Shown here: in pieces, positions 55,606 to 64,000 of the stretch | How the letters are laid out: each line of letters starts with the position of its first letter | Position numbering within the stretch: position 1 is the first letter of the stretch | Source of the DNA: Streptomyces sp. NBC_01431 | Lineage (GTDB): Bacteria > Actinomycetota > Actinomycetes > Streptomycetales > Streptomycetaceae | Direction: 5' to 3' | Length of the DNA: 64,000 nt | Assembly: GCF_036231355.1 (NCBI RefSeq) | Contig: NZ_CP109497.1 | Span: 620,001 to 684,000, forward strand | Notes under the pieces: generated by a model | Database searches by the model: none | What the model was told of the DNA's origin: nothing | The model's input: only the letters and a program-made list of their open reading frames with translations | Position numbers and translations under genes: made by a program

Positions 55606-56312
55606 CAGGAACCGGCCCCGCTCGCCGCCTTCACAGCCAGCGCAACCGTTCCGGCCGCGGCCTGAGCTGCCAGCCGCGGTCCGTCCGCCGACTTGACCGC
55701 TACGTCGATCACTTGCTGGCCCGTGCTGTCCTGCTTGGTGCCCACGCGGACGATCCGTGCATCCACGGTGGCCGGGCCGCTGTCCTGGCCCGGCTTGCCG
55801 TTCTTGCCCGGTGCTGTGGCTCCGCTGTCGCCGGTGAACACGACCTGGACTTGGTCCTCCGGCTTCAGCGGGGAGTCCGGCATCTGCCCCGGTTTCAGGT
55901 TCAGCCCGACCAGCTGCTCGTCGGGGTGCACCAGCGTGCGGCTGGTGATCTGCCCCGGCGCGAGCAGCGCACCGGGCAGCAGTTCGACAGCGGCGCGCTT
56001 GCCGACCACCTGCGCGCGCTGTCCCGTCCCGATCGCCTTGAGCGCGGGATCCAGCGCCACCGATGCCTCCGCGAGGTCCGCGTCCTGGATCACCGTGCCC
56101 GCTGCCACGTCCCGGGCCATGACCAGGACCGGGGTGCGCTGGCCGTTCTGCGTCCAGTACCAGTAGTTGCCCACCGCGCCTGCCGCGATCAGTGCCGCGG
56201 CCAGGGCGAGCACCCTCGGCCGACGGCGCCGGGCCTGCCACCGCAGGGACGGGGGGCCAGGCTGTGCCGGAATGGGACCCGCCGCTGAGGCGGGCGCTGC
56301 CGTCTTGCTCAC
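55605..56312 (-). CDS. SAF-domain protein (CpaB/RcpC-like)
   Basis: 235 residues: one N-terminal membrane helix (VLALAAALIAAGAVGNYWYW), then an SAF domain (VLVMARDVAAGTVIQDADLAEASV, LLPGALLAPGQI). CpaB-type proteins help assemble or cap the pilus at the cell surface. Its stop overlaps the TadZ start (TGATG). Confidence 0.8.
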   Translation of the reverse strand: MSKTAAPASAAGPIPAQPGPPSLRWQARRRRPRVLALAAALIAAGAVGNYWYWTQNGQRTPVLVMARDVAAGTVIQDADLAEASVALDPALKAIGTGQRAQVVGKRAAVELLPGALLAPGQITSRTLVHPDEQLVGLNLKPGQMPDSPLKPEDQVQVVFTGDSGATAPGKNGKPGQDSGPATVDARIVRVGTKQDSTGQQVIDVAVKSADGPRLAAQAAAGTVALAVKAASGAGS

Positions 56313-56337
56313 GCTGTAACGCCTTTCGCTCTCACGC

Positions 56338-57204
56338 TCAGTTGCCGACGGCCTGGAGTTCCCCGACCCCGACCTGGGTCTGAGACTGGCGGACCTCGGG
56401 GAATTGGCCCGCGTCCACGGCGCCGGCCGTGACCGTCCAGTTGACCTGCCATGTCGCCGTGGCCGTCAGCGCGAACTTCTGGCCGGACTGTCCCGCCGAC
56501 GACTTGGCGAAGGTGTGGCCGCACGTCGGTGACGGCTTCATGCCGGACGACGCCTGGTACACGGTGCCGGGGCCGTGGCAGGTCACCGACGTGCCGTCAC
56601 CGAACTTCCAGATGATGGAGGCAACCTTGGCGGTCGCTGACACCGTCACCGCGCCCGCGGACGCGGTCGCCGTGTTCGGACCGAACGTGGTGGGGGACTG
56701 GTTCACCCACAACCACATCGGCACCCCCACCGCGTACGTGCCCGCAGCCTGCGGACTGGCGATGTCCGGCCCCACCAGCTTCATCGAATCGACCGCGCGG
56801 TGGGCCAGGACTTCGGGGTCAACCGGAGGCGCCGCAGGGCCGCCGTCCGGGATCCACGACACCCCGATCCGCATCGTGTCGGGGCAGTACACCTGATACA
56901 CCGCACCCTTGTCGCCGGGCTTGTGCCCCTCCCAGCCCAGGTTCCCGGGCGGAGGCTGCGGGACCAACTTGTTATAGGTGCACGGCGGGGGAGTGCTGGT
57001 GGAGGCTCCTGACTTGGCTGCTGTTGGTTTCTGTCCGCTAGATCCGGGGCTGTCGATGTTGTCTCGGGCGCACACGCTGACCCATGCCTCCGAACCCTGG
57101 CATCCTGGGTCATTTCCTACAGTCGGCCCGCCGTCGGCTTGCGCGACCGCCGTGGACATGGAGCTGGCTAGAAGGATCGCGGCTGTGGTTGTCAGCCGCC
57201 GCAT
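56338..57204 (-). CDS. Secreted PKD-like protein
   Basis: 288 residues from ATG 57204. A signal peptide (MRRLTTTAAILLASSMSTAVAQA) precedes a Ser/Pro-rich stretch, and a C-terminal PKD-like domain contains IIWKFGDGTSVTC. Overlaps the lipoprotein gene by 13 bases. Probably an extracellular component or adhesin of the pilus cluster. Confidence 0.72.
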   Translation of the reverse strand: MRRLTTTAAILLASSMSTAVAQADGGPTVGNDPGCQGSEAWVSVCARDNIDSPGSSGQKPTAAKSGASTSTPPPCTYNKLVPQPPPGNLGWEGHKPGDKGAVYQVYCPDTMRIGVSWIPDGGPAAPPVDPEVLAHRAVDSMKLVGPDIASPQAAGTYAVGVPMWLWVNQSPTTFGPNTATASAGAVTVSATAKVASIIWKFGDGTSVTCHGPGTVYQASSGMKPSPTCGHTFAKSSAGQSGQKFALTATATWQVNWTVTAGAVDAGQFPEVRQSQTQVGVGELQAVGN

Positions 57205-57812
57205 GGCTGGCTGCCCTTCGTGGTGAAGTCCGTGATCATCCACCTGCCGCCATCCCACCGTTCGGCTTTCACCTGCGCGAGGTAGCGCATGGGCTGAGCG
57301 CTCGGAAGGGGGATGGGCTTGTTGGCCTTGGTATCCCATGTCTGCCAATTCGACAGGTCGACGCAGTCAGTCATTGCCGCAGTCGGAGTCTTGGCGCTGA
57401 GATCTAGGTTGGTCACGGTGACTTGGTGCCCCATGTCACCCCGGATCACCGTGCCTCGCTGCTTCATCTTGGCGAGGTCGATCCGTACCTTGCCCAAGGC
57501 ATCAAGCGTCGCGTACTTCTCCAGGTCGGTGCCCGCAGCATCGGCCTTGCGGTAAGCCTTCATCTGCTCCACCCACATCGCGTTGTACGACGCGAGGACG
57601 GCCGCCTTCTCGGTGGCTTCCGGAGACGCGCTCTGCGGCGTCTGGGACGTTGCCGTCGACGGTGTGACAGCCGTGGTGGGGTCCTTGTCCGAACTCTTGT
57701 CGGCCTTGTTGTCGCTGCAGGCGCTCAGCAGGACTAAGGCGGCGACTGAGGCAGCTGCGGCTTGCCAGCGCATGGGCGTGGTGTGACGGTGACGTCGTGG
57801 TGCGAGGATCAA
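57192..57812 (-). CDS. Lipoprotein
   Basis: 206 residues from TTG 57812, with GGGGAGG five bases upstream; the ATG at 57773 would lack a ribosome-binding site. The signal peptide ends in the lipobox LLSAC, followed by a charged Ser/Thr linker and a domain (AAVLASYNAMWVEQMKAYRKAD, TDCVDLSNWQTWD) seen in secreted actinobacterial proteins. It heads the Tad transcription unit. Confidence 0.78.
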   Translation of the reverse strand: MILAPRRHRHTTPMRWQAAAASVAALVLLSACSDNKADKSSDKDPTTAVTPSTATSQTPQSASPEATEKAAVLASYNAMWVEQMKAYRKADAAGTDLEKYATLDALGKVRIDLAKMKQRGTVIRGDMGHQVTVTNLDLSAKTPTAAMTDCVDLSNWQTWDTKANKPIPLPSAQPMRYLAQVKAERWDGGRWMITDFTTKGSQPCGG

Positions 57813-58238
57813 CTGGTCCTCCCCGTATGGCGCGTTGGGTCTCGCTTGCCTGGTTCTGGAGCGTGAAGCCCGGAACACCCCTTGGTGTGGAAACGCAGTT
57901 ACGCGTGAGGGGTGTCTTCCGGTTTTGCCGTAGAGGGGCACACTAGCGCCACGCTCCGTGAAGAAGCCATGCTGTTCTGGTAGCCGTGTGGCGCAGTTCG
58001 GTACGTTTTGGTCGTAACTTCGGCACTGGTCAGTCGGGGTGCAGTCGATCGGCGGGGCCGGAAATCTCCGCTCTGACGCCAATAAAAGGGGTGACTGTCC
58101 GTACAGGTGATGGCATATGCGGAATCCAGACCGCTGTCTCAACTGCCACTTCTGTGGCAGGAGTTGCATGGGTAGCGGAGCGGGTCGACAGAGCCCGTGG
58201 GACCTGTTGGGCAGCTGCGGGACGCAAGGGGGTGCGCG
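57813..58238. other. Divergent intergenic region
   Basis: No gene seen. It should carry the promoter for the minus-strand Tad cluster and one for the plus-strand kinase fragment. No convincing -35/-10 pair was identified. Confidence 0.45.
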
Positions 58239-58484
58239 ATGGAGCCGCTGGATGCGGGAGATCCAGCCAACATTGGCCCATACACGCCGCGGGCCCGGCT
58301 CGGCAGCGGTGGCAGGGGCACGGTCTACCTCGCTCACTCGCGCAGCGGTCGTACCATCGCCGTGAAGACGGTGCGCCCCGAACTGTCCGGCAACAGCGGC
58401 TTTCGCGAACGCTTCCGGCGGGAGGTCGAGGCGGCCCGCAGCATCCTGCGGTACGCGCCGATGCAGAAGCGCAGCAGCCTGTAG
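58239..58484 (+). pseudogene. Serine/threonine kinase N-lobe fragment
   Basis: 81 residues from ATG 58239 (AAGGGGG about six bases upstream). IGPYTPRARLGSGGRGTVYLAHSRSGRTIAVKTVRPEL is the glycine loop and catalytic-Lys region of Hanks-type kinases; the frame ends soon after REVEAARS with unrelated residues. The catalytic loop and membrane part are absent. A remnant unless the short lobe has its own role. Confidence 0.65.
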
Positions 58485-58535
58485 ACGGGTGGCGCCGGCC
58501 AGCGCGGCAAGTAACTGCGCGCCTTCGGGGCTGGT

Positions 58536-59462
58536 TCACAGCTGGGTCCAGGAGCGGCGTTCGCCCTGCGCGCTGAGCGGGGTCCAGACGGGCCCGGTGG
58601 GGCCGTGTTGTTCGAGGTCGTCCAGGAGGGCGGCGCCGAGCGGCACCTTCCGGGCGAGTTGGGCGACGGCTGGGTGTTCGGCGGTCATGGCCTGGAGGTC
58701 TTCGATGCGGTGGGCGAGGGTGCGGGGGCCGGCGCCGGTGAGGATGAACAGGATGCGGGGGAAGACGGGGTACCAGCGCTGCCAGGCCGGCAACGTGTTC
58801 GCCTGGGCGGCGCGCCGCCCCGGTGTGCTGGGGGTGTAGGTGTGCAGGCGGGCGTAGTCGATGAGCTTGGTGGCCAGACGCTCACTGCTGGTGGTGGCAC
58901 GGTCGACTTCGACCAGGGCGCGGAGCTTGGTGCGGCTGCCGTCACCGGCGTGCAGGACGTAGTACATCAGCGCGTCGGCGATGACGCGCTCGCTGTCTCC
59001 GAGTGAGTGGGCGACCTCGGGAGTCCAGTCGAGGTGGCCGTGTTCGTCGCCGCGGCGGCGCGCGTCACCGACGAAGGCGAGGTGGGCACGGACCACGGTC
59101 AGCACGTGCGGCGTTTTCATCGAGGCGGCCGAGGCTGAGGTGATCGGGTAGGGCGGTCGGCCGCGCAGCTGCGACCAGTCACGGGTGATGCGAGCCCCCT
59201 CCGGGGTGAGGAACCAAGCCCGCCTGCCGTTGGACTTGGGGAGCACAGTGAAGGCGACCAGTCCCTCCTTGTGCAGCCGGTTCAGTGGAATGGAGATGGT
59301 CTGCCGAGCGGCTTGGGGGCGCAGCAGGTCCTGGAGTTGCTGGTTGGTGGCCATGCGGTGCTGGGCCAGGGCGGCGAGCAGCTGGTGGGGGAGTGGTTCG
59401 ACCGGGCTGGGCAGGAAGGCGGGCACAGCCCTCGTGCCGACGGGGAGCGGCAGGTCGGTCAC
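58536..59462 (-). CDS. Replication-relaxation family protein
   Basis: 308 residues from GTG 59462, overlapping the ATPase stop (GTGA). A winged helix at the N-terminus (LLAALAQHRMATNQQLQDLL, LNRLHKEGLVAFT) is followed by the domain typical of this family (DWTPEVAHSLGD, ALVEVDRATTSSERLATKL, WYPVFPRILFILTG). Members occur on conjugative actinobacterial elements and may help initiate transfer or replication. Confidence 0.82.
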   Translation of the reverse strand: MTDLPLPVGTRAVPAFLPSPVEPLPHQLLAALAQHRMATNQQLQDLLRPQAARQTISIPLNRLHKEGLVAFTVLPKSNGRRAWFLTPEGARITRDWSQLRGRPPYPITSASAASMKTPHVLTVVRAHLAFVGDARRRGDEHGHLDWTPEVAHSLGDSERVIADALMYYVLHAGDGSRTKLRALVEVDRATTSSERLATKLIDYARLHTYTPSTPGRRAAQANTLPAWQRWYPVFPRILFILTGAGPRTLAHRIEDLQAMTAEHPAVAQLARKVPLGAALLDDLEQHGPTGPVWTPLSAQGERRSWTQL

Positions 59463-62095
59463 CGGTACTCCTTGTTTGATTTGGTGAGCGGGACGGGGGC
59501 GGCGGGTGCGTGTTCGAGGAGGAAGGTCTGGACGCGCTGCTGCTGGGCGGCGGCACGGTCGGTGAGTTCGGACAGGGGCAGGGCACCGGCGGTGCGATCG
59601 GCGGCAGCTTCCAGGGCGGGGACGTTGCCGGACTCACGGAGATCCTCGAACACCACGTCGAGCAGGGGGCCGTGCAGGAGGACCGGGCCGATGCGGCGGC
59701 CGTCGACGGTGAACTGGGCGTAGTGGTCGTAGCGGTCGAGGTTGGCGACGTGAGCGGGGCTGGGCCGGTCGCCCCATTCCTCCGTGATGGCGGAGACCGC
59801 GGCCCGGGAGCCGGTGGTGGTGGACAGGGTGGAGGCGTTCTGGAGCAGCGACTGGCGTACGGAGAGGGGGAGTCGGGCCAGGATCTGGGTCATGCCGTGA
59901 ATGTGGACGCGGAACTTGCGCAGGTCTTCGAACATCGCGGCGATGGACTCGGCGGCGGTTCCGGTCAGGGTGATGAGCTCGTCCAGGTAGACACGGAACG
60001 CGACGCGTTGGTGTTCGGGAAGGTCGGTGCGGGAGCGGCCGGCACGGAGCAGGTCCCGGGCGAGCAGGGCGATGAGGAGTTTGTCGGTGGGGCCGTTGCC
60101 GTCCGTGCACACCCACACGATCATCTGGGCGTCCATGGCGGCGCGGATGTTGTAGACGCCGTGGCCCTGGCCGAGGAAGGCCCGGGTGACGGGGTTGGCG
60201 GCGAGCCGGGTGAGCGGGTTGAGGAGGATGTTGAAGGAGTCGGTGGGCAGGGTGGGGAAGACGGTCTGCCACCAGGCCCGTGACTCCTCGTCCAGGTGGT
60301 CGTGGAGGGCGCCCAGGGCGCGGGTTCGGAAGTCGGTGTCGGTGAGCAGGGCGCGGACGTGGAAGATGGTGGCCTGGTCGTGGGGGCGCTGGGCGCGGCA
60401 GGCCAGCTCGTTGATTGCGGTCAGGATGGTGAGGGCTTGGGTGAAGATGGCGATCGCGCGGGGCGCGTTGGTGTCGTCCCAGGCGAAAGCGGAGGCGAAG
60501 GCGTCGACGGTGTCCTCGACGACTTCGTGCCGGGCCCGCCCGTGGTGCATGCCGATCAGATTCCAGGAGCTGATCAGTGAGTCGGGGCCGGTGGCTTTGA
60601 GGTCGATTCGTGCGATGCGGCTCATGATGTGGTCGTGGGCGAGGTAGGGGGCGCCGCGTTTCCAGGAGTCGCGGTGCGGGTCGACGAAGAGGAGTCCGCT
60701 GCCGGCGTGCGCGAGCGCGATTGCCTGGGCCAGGGCCCGTTCGGTCTTGCCGCCGCCCGCCTTGCCCACGGCGACCTCGAAGAGGGTCTCGGCTGCGTGG
60801 GTGGCCACCAGGCGGCGCCGTCCGTCCGGGCTCTGGTACCAGCCCTGCAGCAGCAGGGACGGATCGTTGAAGGCGAAGGACGGCAGGTCGGCGGGAAGTA
60901 GCGGGATCCGGCAGTGGACGGTGGGCGGCTTCAGGAGGCCTAGGAGCTCGGTCAGCTGGACCCAGTTGGCGCTGGGCGGCTGGCACTGCCCGGTGCTCCA
61001 GCGCCGGTCGAATCGTTTGCGGTGGGGGAAGCGGTCGGCTCCCAGCCGCCACGGCCCGATCTGCCATCCTCTTATGGCGAACCGGGCGGAGCCGCCGAAC
61101 ACGTCCATGGCGGCCTGGATCCGGGCGAGATGAGCCTCGGCGCGGCCCGTGGTGTCGGAGGCGCAGCGCACCAGGATCTGCACCCGCACCAGGTGGCTGT
61201 CCTCGGCGAGCTTGCCGAAGGCCTTGGCGGTGTCCACCCGGACCGGCGGCGGCGTCATGACCATGCGCCCGCCCTCCCGGGACCGGCGGCCGTCCGGGGT
61301 GAGTATCTGGCTGAACTGGAACAGCCAGGAGTCCTCCAGGCGCTGGTGATCCCGGTGCATCCAGCGGGTCAGCCGGGTGGCCTCGCCCCGCTCGCTGCGC
61401 CGGGCGGCGTCCAGCAGCTGCCACCGGCGGGCCTTGAGCACCATTTTGGGGGCGCGTTGCAGGTCGATGCAGAGCTCGGCCAGGTCGCGGAGGTGGGCGC
61501 GCAGGTCGGCGACGGCGTCCACGAGCGGTTGCAGGGGGTCCGGGTCGAGGGGGACGTCGCGCAGGGTGGCGACCGGGTTGCCGCGCAGGATGAACTCCGC
61601 CCGCACTTCGTGCTTGCGCTGCTTGTCCGCCAGCGGGGCGGCCTTGGTCACCTTGACGTGCGGGCCGAACGGCGTGGTGGACAGCAGCCGTTCGGCACCG
61701 GCCGGCCCCTCGACCCGGTACAGGAGGGGGCTGGCGCCGTCGGCGCGCAGCCGGATCCGCACCGCCTTGGCGCGCCGTGGCACCCACCACGGCATGGAGG
61801 TGGAGGCCCGGGTCAGCTCGATGCCCCGGCGCAGGATCTCCTCAGCAGAGGGGTCGAAGTGCCGTGCCGGGGCCAGGTCGAGAGCCATGCGCTCCTGGGA
61901 GGCGCGCGTGGCCAGGCGGCGTACGACATGTTCGCCGGCCACGGCGGCGGTCACCAGGACCAGGAGCAGTAGCCAGGCATGGTCGGTGATCCACTCGACA
62001 CAGTCGACGAGCTGCTGGAGAGTGCCAAGGACGGGGCCCGCAGCAGTCGGCGTCGGTGTCGGCGGTGGGGTCAGGACAGCGGCATGGGCATCCAT
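59459..62095 (-). CDS. TraG/VirB4-like conjugation ATPase
   Basis: 878 residues: one N-terminal membrane helix (AWLLLLVLVTAAVAGEHVV), an N-terminal domain to about 430, then an ATPase core with Walker A GKAGGGKT (444-451), LLFVDPHRDSW and YLDELITLTGTAAESIAAMFEDLRKF as Walker B region. It belongs with type IV coupling/assembly ATPases that move DNA or protein. The ATG start overlaps the upstream gene by 25 bases. Confidence 0.82.
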   Translation of the reverse strand: MDAHAAVLTPPPTPTPTAAGPVLGTLQQLVDCVEWITDHAWLLLLVLVTAAVAGEHVVRRLATRASQERMALDLAPARHFDPSAEEILRRGIELTRASTSMPWWVPRRAKAVRIRLRADGASPLLYRVEGPAGAERLLSTTPFGPHVKVTKAAPLADKQRKHEVRAEFILRGNPVATLRDVPLDPDPLQPLVDAVADLRAHLRDLAELCIDLQRAPKMVLKARRWQLLDAARRSERGEATRLTRWMHRDHQRLEDSWLFQFSQILTPDGRRSREGGRMVMTPPPVRVDTAKAFGKLAEDSHLVRVQILVRCASDTTGRAEAHLARIQAAMDVFGGSARFAIRGWQIGPWRLGADRFPHRKRFDRRWSTGQCQPPSANWVQLTELLGLLKPPTVHCRIPLLPADLPSFAFNDPSLLLQGWYQSPDGRRRLVATHAAETLFEVAVGKAGGGKTERALAQAIALAHAGSGLLFVDPHRDSWKRGAPYLAHDHIMSRIARIDLKATGPDSLISSWNLIGMHHGRARHEVVEDTVDAFASAFAWDDTNAPRAIAIFTQALTILTAINELACRAQRPHDQATIFHVRALLTDTDFRTRALGALHDHLDEESRAWWQTVFPTLPTDSFNILLNPLTRLAANPVTRAFLGQGHGVYNIRAAMDAQMIVWVCTDGNGPTDKLLIALLARDLLRAGRSRTDLPEHQRVAFRVYLDELITLTGTAAESIAAMFEDLRKFRVHIHGMTQILARLPLSVRQSLLQNASTLSTTTGSRAAVSAITEEWGDRPSPAHVANLDRYDHYAQFTVDGRRIGPVLLHGPLLDVVFEDLRESGNVPALEAAADRTAGALPLSELTDRAAAQQQRVQTFLLEHAPAAPVPLTKSNKEYR

Positions 62096-62742
62096 ACGGT
62101 CGCTCCGTTCGGTGCTGGACTGCGGGTGAAGGACAGGTCGGCCAGGCGTCCGTCGGTGTAGGTGCCGCCGCGGTCGGCTCCCGCCCACACCAGGTGCACC
62201 ACCGCCCGGTCCGGGTGGGCGGGGTCGGTGCGGGCGATGGCGGCCTGGACACGGATGCGGGTGAAGGCCGGCACCACCACACTCCGTTCGCCGGGCGGGA
62301 ACAGGGCCGGGAACGCATCGCGGCCCACGCCCGTCGCATCGGCTGCCAGGAGCCGGCGTCCGCTCGCCAAGAGCTGCTGCTCGTCGTCCTGGGGCAGATC
62401 GCGGGGCCATGACTGGTCCAGGAGTTGCTGGATGGCCGGGTCACTGGCCGGGCCGTCGCCGAGTGGGGGGACGGCGGACAGCGCGGTGGGGCTCGCGGAG
62501 GGGGAGGCCGCGCGGGACGGGGCAGCGGAGGATGTGATGAGCGGGCCCGTGCGGTGTGACTCCGCTGGATGCCGGGGCGTCACGGTCGGCGAGGACTGCG
62601 TGCGGGTGGCTGTCGTGACGGGGACTGGTGGATGAGGAGAAGGCAGCAGCAGGGCCAGACCGCCGCAGGCCAGCAGCGCGGTGGACAGGGCGAGCGGCCA
62701 GACGGGACGCCGCTTGTGAGGCTGCGGGTGTGGGGAGTTCAC
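62071..62742 (-). CDS. Single-TM extracytoplasmic protein of the transfer module
   Basis: 223 residues from GTG 62742 (GTGA overlap with the hydrolase stop). One membrane helix (PLALSTALLACGGLALLLP), a Ser/Pro/Thr-rich stretch, then a compact domain (VVVPAFTRIRVQAAIARTDPAHPDRAVVHLVWAGAD) that may be extracytoplasmic. No named family; possibly a structural component of the machine. Confidence 0.6.
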   Translation of the reverse strand: MNSPHPQPHKRRPVWPLALSTALLACGGLALLLPSPHPPVPVTTATRTQSSPTVTPRHPAESHRTGPLITSSAAPSRAASPSASPTALSAVPPLGDGPASDPAIQQLLDQSWPRDLPQDDEQQLLASGRRLLAADATGVGRDAFPALFPPGERSVVVPAFTRIRVQAAIARTDPAHPDRAVVHLVWAGADRGGTYTDGRLADLSFTRSPAPNGATVWMPMPLS

Positions 62743-63905
62743 AGCAGCCTGGCCCCTCCCGCGAAACCCGACATGGCATCGACGGCGTCCAGTCGCACCG
62801 AAGCTCCGGGACGGGGGGCGTTGACCATCTGTCCGTTCCCCGCGTAAATCCCGACGTGGTAGATCGTCGAGTCCCGGCCCGGGGCGTAGGCGTAGAACAC
62901 CAAGTCGCCCGGTGCCAGCGCGCTTTGTCCCTGCGAGGCGGGGATACGTCGACCGGCTCCGGCCTGCTCGGCCGCGGTTCGTGGCAGCCGGATGCCGGCC
63001 TTGGCGTACGCGTACAGGGTCAGGCCCGAGCAGTCGAAGCCCGTGATGCTGGCTCCCGATTTGCCGCTGGGTGAGCAGCAGATCCCGGTGGTGGGGCCCG
63101 ACGTGTCGCCGCCGCCCCACGAGTAGGGGACGCCCCGTTGGGACAGGGCCGCATCGAGGACGGTGCGCGCGGTTCCGGCGACATGGCTCAGGTCGACGCT
63201 GCTCTTGGTGGCGGCCCGGTATTGGTGGATCGAGCCGAGGACTTCGTCGGCGTAGGTGCCGGAGTGGTTGTACTGCAGGATCGCCGAGCGGAGCTGGGCC
63301 GGATCCTTCAGGTCGCGTCCGTTGCCGCACAGGTAGACGGCCGCGCCGAGCGCTGCGTCGTCCGCGTTGTGCGGGTCTTTGACGCCGTCGCCGTTCGCGT
63401 CGCGGCCCGCGCTGTCATCCCAGGTGGAGGGCAGGAACTGGAAGGGTCCGACGGCTCGTTCGCCCTGCGCGGTGCCGTCCCACCGTCCGTGGTCGCTGTC
63501 GGCGACGGTGGTGGTGTTGCCGCCGGCCCCGGAGCCGTTGAGGAGCACGCCGTAGATGCGCGGGGTGATGTCGCCGTTGGCGGCGATGCTGTGCCCGGCG
63601 GCATGGTTGGACTCGATCTTGGCGATGCCGGCGAGGACCGGCCAGTCCAGGCTCCGGCAGCCCGGCACTTCGTGCCCGATGAGGGATGCGGCCTTCTGGT
63701 AGGCCTGCAGCATCCGGGGCGGGATGTCGGCGATGGTGCCGTCTCCTTTGTCGTTGCTGGTGGTGGAGCGCGTGGCGGCGAGCGCTGCCAGCGCGTTGAG
63801 CGTCCCGGCGAGCGGGGCGGCGCAGCACACCGCCGTGAACAGCACGAGCGTGAGCAGCACGGCCCACTTGGCCCGCCGGGGGCGGGGCAGGGAGGGGAGC
63901 CTCAT
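62739..63905 (-). CDS. Bifunctional cell-wall hydrolase (SLT-like plus NlpC/P60)
   Basis: 388 residues. A membrane or signal helix (AVLLTLVLFTAVCCAAPLAG), a lytic-transglycosylase-like domain with E98 (AKIESNHAAGHS) and AVGPFQFLPSTW, then an NlpC/P60 peptidase with C292 (GFDCSGLTLYAYAKAG) and H350 (YHVGIYAGNG). Such two-domain enzymes open peptidoglycan for conjugation machinery. Overlaps genes on both sides by four bases. Confidence 0.88.
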   Translation of the reverse strand: MRLPSLPRPRRAKWAVLLTLVLFTAVCCAAPLAGTLNALAALAATRSTTSNDKGDGTIADIPPRMLQAYQKAASLIGHEVPGCRSLDWPVLAGIAKIESNHAAGHSIAANGDITPRIYGVLLNGSGAGGNTTTVADSDHGRWDGTAQGERAVGPFQFLPSTWDDSAGRDANGDGVKDPHNADDAALGAAVYLCGNGRDLKDPAQLRSAILQYNHSGTYADEVLGSIHQYRAATKSSVDLSHVAGTARTVLDAALSQRGVPYSWGGGDTSGPTTGICCSPSGKSGASITGFDCSGLTLYAYAKAGIRLPRTAAEQAGAGRRIPASQGQSALAPGDLVFYAYAPGRDSTIYHVGIYAGNGQMVNAPRPGASVRLDAVDAMSGFAGGARLL

Positions 63906-64000
63906 CCGCTGTCACCGCCCGCGTCCGGGTCGCCGTAGCGGTCGCGCATCTCGTCCCGGATGCGGCGGCGCGCCTCGGGCGGATCCCCGGCCCCGAGCCG
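63902..64000 (-). CDS. C-terminal fragment of an upstream operon gene
   Basis: 32 residues (ending RDRYGDPDAGGDSG) run off the window edge. Its TGA overlaps the hydrolase ATG (ATGA), so it belongs to the same operon. No family can be assigned. Confidence 0.6.
   Translation of the reverse strand, partial: RLGAGDPPEARRRIRDEMRDRYGDPDAGGDSG

Noticed and set aside
1..64000. CRISPR arrays, tRNA and rRNA genes
   Set aside because: I saw no regularly spaced repeat array, no cloverleaf with a TTCGANNC-type arm that I could support, and no rRNA-like sequence, though reading by eye could miss a tRNA.

Overview
The sequence is uniformly high in G+C, uses GTG and TTG starts freely, has strong third-position G/C bias, and encodes families typical of streptomycetes (DUF574 methyltransferase, DUF397/DUF5753 pair, DUF2637 protein, LysM-BTAD regulator, GlxA-like copper oxidase). 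It therefore looks like a Streptomyces or close relative. The density of transposons, gene relics and conjugation-type genes points to a chromosome-arm accessory region, an integrated element or a linear plasmid.

1-27 kb is an island of ion-transport, redox and stress genes: two SulP transporters (338-1723 and 25512-27014), an MFS exporter, a TetR/ABC exporter operon, a ClC protein with CBS domains, a deazaflavin-dependent reductase, a PP2C phosphatase with a MarR regulator, a CBS protein, a GlxA-like copper oxidase, a FAD monooxygenase, an APC permease, a CPA1 antiporter and a MerR-STAS pair. A repeated palindrome, TTTGCATARTGCAAA, lies upstream of the ClC, oxidase and monooxygenase genes, with a degenerate copy before the PP2C-MarR operon. 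It may define a small regulon of the local MarR protein. Three transposons sit here: a decayed IS5-family copy, an IS110 element inside the FAD monooxygenase, and a decayed IS630 copy. The non-coding left end of the IS110 element contains segments that match both sides of its own insertion site, as expected for bridge-RNA target guides.

27-41 kb is a scrapyard and small-gene zone. It holds fragments of a serine recombinase, of an FxsB-type radical SAM peptide maturase with an internal deletion, and of a CDF cation transporter. It also has an apparently intact IS630 element (29786-30894), a sigma-like small protein, a DUF574 methyltransferase, an HTH/DUF397 regulatory pair, several short unknown genes, an IS701-family element (about 36824-38294), a DUF2637 membrane protein, and abutting ISAs1 and IS21 relics.

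41-45.4 kb holds the most unusual locus: one 1167-residue polypeptide that joins a trypsin-like protease, an nSTAND1-type NTPase, a coiled coil, a histidine kinase and a receiver domain. It lies directly downstream of a small Trypco1-type (trypsin co-occurring) gene. The arrangement resembles predicted NTP-dependent conflict systems, but with a phosphorelay where a WD40 sensor would usually sit.

45.5-64 kb is almost entirely on the minus strand and tightly overlapping. Read in the direction of transcription it runs: an SLT/NlpC-P60 cell-wall hydrolase, a single-TM protein, a TraG/VirB4-like ATPase, a replication-relaxation protein, then (after an intergenic gap holding a plus-strand kinase-lobe fragment) a lipoprotein, a secreted PKD-like protein, a SAF/CpaB protein, TadZ, TadA, TadB and TadC proteins, a small pilin candidate, three TadE-like proteins, a membrane LysM-BTAD regulator and a prepilin peptidase broken by one frameshift. 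It combines a DNA-transfer-type ATPase module with a Tad (type IVc) pilus module.
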